From positions 1 through 41,011 of the forward strand of contig JAAXZX010000002.1 in the NCBI GenBank assembly GCA_012719645.1: a DNA stretch of 41,011 nt, given 5' to 3'. Below, in pieces: positions 39,009-41,011 of the stretch (the stretch's first letter is position 1; each line of letters begins with the position of its first letter). A program made the position numbers and the translations under genes. The stretch comes from Clostridiaceae bacterium. GTDB taxonomy: Bacteria > Bacillota > Clostridia > DSM-8532. Under the pieces are notes generated by a model. That model had not been told where the DNA came from and searched no databases. It saw nothing but the letters and a program-made list of their open reading frames with translations.

Positions 39009-40688
39009 ATGAAGAATACAACCTTCCTGGGGCTGGACATAGCACTGAGAGGGCTTTACGCCTCACAAAGGGGCATGGCTACCGTGAGCCATAACGTGGA
39101 TAATACCAATACACCGGGCTATTCCAGGCAGGTGATCAACCAGAAAGCCGCCCGTCCAATGCTGATCGCCGGAAAGGCCGGCATGCTCGGAATGGGGTCG
39201 GATGTGGTTTCGGTTGACAGGGTCCGGGATACTTACCTGGATGACAAATACTGGAGCGAGGCCCAGTACTATGGCGAATGGTCGGTAAAGAACACGATCC
39301 TCACCGATATGCAGGCCATATACAACGAGCCTTCCGACACAGGTTTCGCCAAGATCATAAGCGACTTTTACGACACCCTTCAGCAGTTGTCCACCAACCC
39401 CTCGGACCCCGGCATCAGGAATGCCGTGAAAGAAAAGGGGATAATAGTTGCAAAATACTTCAACAGCGTTGCCGCCCACTTTGACCATTTGCAGGAAGAC
39501 CTGAACAACATGGTCTATGCCAAGGTGGCCGAGATCAACAACCTGGCCGACCAGATCCGGACCCTTAACCTCCAGATCTATAATTACGAGATAATGGGCA
39601 ATACAGCCAATGACCTCAGGGACCAGCGCACCTACCTGGTGGACAGGCTCTCCAAGATCATCAACTGCCAGGCCTACGAAGTGGAAACCGGCCTGAAGCT
39701 GCCCAACGGTGAGCCGGAGAAGCGTTTCGTCGTGGTCATAAGCGGCAAGGCCCTGGTGGACCATCAGCACGTAGTCCATCTGAAATGTGTGAACCGTGAA
39801 GAGAAGCTTAATTTCGAGGACCTGGGCAATCTTTACGAGGTCCTCTGGGAGGATGGCAACACGATTGATGTCAAGTCAGGTGAACTCAAGGGCTACCTGG
39901 ACATGAGGGACGGCAACGACGGGATCCCAGCCGCCAATGGCCAGGGCTATACCCCAAGCTGCAAGGGGATACCCTACTACCAGCGCAAGATGAACGAGTT
40001 TGTCCAGGTCTTTGCCCGCACCTTCAACGAAGGCATTATCGACAAAAATGGAGATGGCGTCCTGGATGATATCGAAGGTCATGCGGACGGGTATACACGA
40101 AGTTCGGTTGAAGGGGATGAGCCATCCGGCATCAGGTTTTTCACCATGCTGGATGATGAAGGCGAACCCATGGACAGCGCCAGATTTATCGAAATGATCT
40201 ATAGGCAGGCTGAAGCGGCGGGTATTGAGGATGATCCCGGCACGGACTACGATGAGAGGCTTGTTTGGGGGTATTCCCGGTTCCTCACCGCCAGGAATTT
40301 CTGCGTAAGCTGGGACATTGAAAGCGATCCGGTGGAGAATATTGCGACCTCATCGGTGGCCGGCGAAGCCGGCAACAACCTGAACCTGAAATCCATTCTT
40401 GAAATGCGCCACAATACCTATATGTTCATGGAGGGCAGCGGCGAGGATTTCATCAAGACCCTCATATCCACCATGGGTGTGGACGGGCAGCAGTATTCCG
40501 TTTACATGGGCATCCAGGAAGGCATCATGAAGCAGATCGAAAACAGGAGGCAGTCGGTATCCGGGGTTTCCCTAAACGAAGAAATGGTTAACCTTGTAAA
40601 GTACCAGCAGGTCTATGCGGCAGCGGCCAAGATGATCGAGACCTATGCGGAGGTACTGGATATACTGATAAACCGCCTGGGACTGTGA
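39009..40688 (+). CDS. flgK: Second hook-associated protein FlgK, with EF-hand loop
   Basis: A 559-residue FlgK paralogue, 41 nt after the first. The N-terminal part has Gly-Leu-Asp-Ile-Ala-Leu-Arg-Gly-Leu-Tyr-Ala-Ser-Gln and Asn-Thr-Pro-Gly-Tyr-Ser-Arg-Gln. The C-terminus ends with the classical Gly-Val-Ser-Leu-Asn-Glu-Glu-Met-Val-Asn-Leu and a helical tail. Residues 345-356 (Asp-Lys-Asn-Gly-Asp-Gly-Val-Leu-Asp-Asp-Ile-Glu) are an exact EF-hand calcium loop, placed right after Ala-Arg-Thr-Phe-Asn-Glu-Gly. An acidic stretch to about 420 has no standard FlgK counterpart I know. GGAGGAGG precedes the ATG by 8 nt. The protein is more conventional at its C-terminus than the first FlgK. Confidence 0.93.
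   Translation: MKNTTFLGLDIALRGLYASQRGMATVSHNVDNTNTPGYSRQVINQKAARPMLIAGKAGMLGMGSDVVSVDRVRDTYLDDKYWSEAQYYGEWSVKNTILTDMQAIYNEPSDTGFAKIISDFYDTLQQLSTNPSDPGIRNAVKEKGIIVAKYFNSVAAHFDHLQEDLNNMVYAKVAEINNLADQIRTLNLQIYNYEIMGNTANDLRDQRTYLVDRLSKIINCQAYEVETGLKLPNGEPEKRFVVVISGKALVDHQHVVHLKCVNREEKLNFEDLGNLYEVLWEDGNTIDVKSGELKGYLDMRDGNDGIPAANGQGYTPSCKGIPYYQRKMNEFVQVFARTFNEGIIDKNGDGVLDDIEGHADGYTRSSVEGDEPSGIRFFTMLDDEGEPMDSARFIEMIYRQAEAAGIEDDPGTDYDERLVWGYSRFLTARNFCVSWDIESDPVENIATSSVAGEAGNNLNLKSILEMRHNTYMFMEGSGEDFIKTLISTMGVDGQQYSVYMGIQEGIMKQIENRRQSVSGVSLNEEMVNLVKYQQVYAAAAKMIETYAEVLDILINRLGL
40041..40076 (+). other. EF-hand calcium-binding loop within the second flgK
   Basis: Twelve codons give Asp-Lys-Asn-Gly-Asp-Gly-Val-Leu-Asp-Asp-Ile-Glu. 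Positions 1, 3, 5 and 12 carry Asp, Asn, Asp and Glu, position 6 is Gly, and position 8 is Leu, so all key EF-hand residues are present. Only one loop is seen. The flanking helices are not obvious, so a dockerin-like or solitary calcium loop is as likely as a paired EF-hand. Confidence 0.8.
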
Positions 40689-40705
40689 TAACAGTCAGTT
40701 TTAAG
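40681..40705 (+). terminator. Hairpin between flgK and flgL (weak terminator)
   Basis: GACTGT (40681-40686) pairs perfectly with ACAGTC (40691-40696) around a 4-nt loop and is followed by AGTTTTAAG. The stem includes part of the flgK stop codon. It could lower flgL transcription relative to flgK or mark a processing site. Confidence 0.4.
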
Positions 40706-40728
40706 TCGTAATTGCAGGAGGTATGGTT

Positions 40729-41011
40729 ATGCGAATAACCAATAACATGTTAATTAACAATGTTCTGCTGAATGTTTCAAACAACCTGAACAGGACGCAG
40801 AAATACCAGAGCCAGCTGGCCACGGGAAAGAAGATCACCATGCCGTCGGATGATCCCATTGTGGCGTCCAAGGCCCTGAAGCTCAGGACCGATGTGGCCG
40901 AGATAATGCAATACAGGAGGAATGCCGATGATGCCACCTCCTGGATGGAAATAACCGAAGCCACCCTGGCCCAGATAGGCGAAGTGATCCACCGGTTCAG
41001 GGAGATTTCGG
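40729..41011 (+). CDS. flgL: Hook-associated protein FlgL (partial, 5' end)
   Basis: The first 94 codons of flgL (HAP3), which connects FlgK to flagellin; the gene runs off the right edge. The N-terminus (Met-Arg-Ile-Thr-Asn-Asn-Met-Leu), the Gln-Leu-Ala-Thr-Gly-Lys-Lys-Ile block (29-36), and Met-Pro-Ser-Asp-Asp-Pro (38-43) are typical of the flagellin/FlgL D0-D1 start. GGAGG at 40717-40721 lies 7 nt before the ATG at 40729. An ATG at 40723 is too close. Its placement after two flgK genes is the usual order. Confidence 0.92.
   Translation, partial: MRITNNMLINNVLLNVSNNLNRTQKYQSQLATGKKITMPSDDPIVASKALKLRTDVAEIMQYRRNADDATSWMEITEATLAQIGEVIHRFREIS

Overview
The window looks like the chromosome of a motile, spore-forming, anaerobic member of the Clostridia (Bacillota), probably near the cellulolytic Acetivibrio/Ruminiclostridium group. 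The supports are strong AGGAGG-type ribosome sites, TTG and GTG starts, an S-box (SAM-I) leader on metK, a GerMN lipoprotein, a rubrerythrin, a cytosolic GH3 glycosidase, and the gene order recD2-comF-yvyF-flgM-flgN-flgK-flgL. The assignment is inferred from gene content only; no 16S gene is present. There is one tRNA gene, no CRISPR array, and no complete insertion sequence.

Layout. 1-338: non-coding, with strong inverted repeats. 339-1235: thioredoxin-reductase-like flavoprotein lacking a standard NADPH motif. 1559-1774: small HTH protein (minus strand). 2042-9557: a plus-strand run of housekeeping genes: GerMN lipoprotein, D-Ala-D-Ala ligase, YwiB-like protein, arginyl-tRNA synthetase, SEC-C protein, a two-gene ABC exporter and a GNAT acetyltransferase. 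9604-17123: a surface-polysaccharide region with a GT4 glycosyltransferase, DUF4330 protein, O-antigen-ligase-like polymerase/ligase, polysaccharide pyruvyltransferase-family enzyme, flippase and FrhB-like ferredoxin protein. 17367-18866: a penicillin-binding carboxypeptidase with SLH-like repeats, divergent from that region.

18997-31661: rubrerythrin, tRNA-Arg(CCU), a cysteine-rich DUF3343-like protein, cysQ, a GH3 enzyme, a lipid kinase, an ECF S component with type II pantothenate kinase, cysE-cysS, radA, a small conserved protein, and riboswitch-controlled metK. 32040-35287: a small membrane protein, recD2 and comF. 35415-41011: the flagellar filament-junction locus yvyF, flgM, flgN, two tandem flgK genes and the start of flgL.

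The most unusual content is in the flagellar locus. The first FlgK carries a von Willebrand A-like domain of about 190 residues, and the second carries a textbook EF-hand loop at a comparable place. The hook-filament junction of this organism may therefore expose an adhesion- or calcium-related module on each of two FlgK forms. Also notable are two three-way-junction RNA candidates (142-224; 30054-30109, minus strand), a DacF-SLH fusion next to a pyruvyltransferase-family gene, and several promoters overlaid by inverted repeats.
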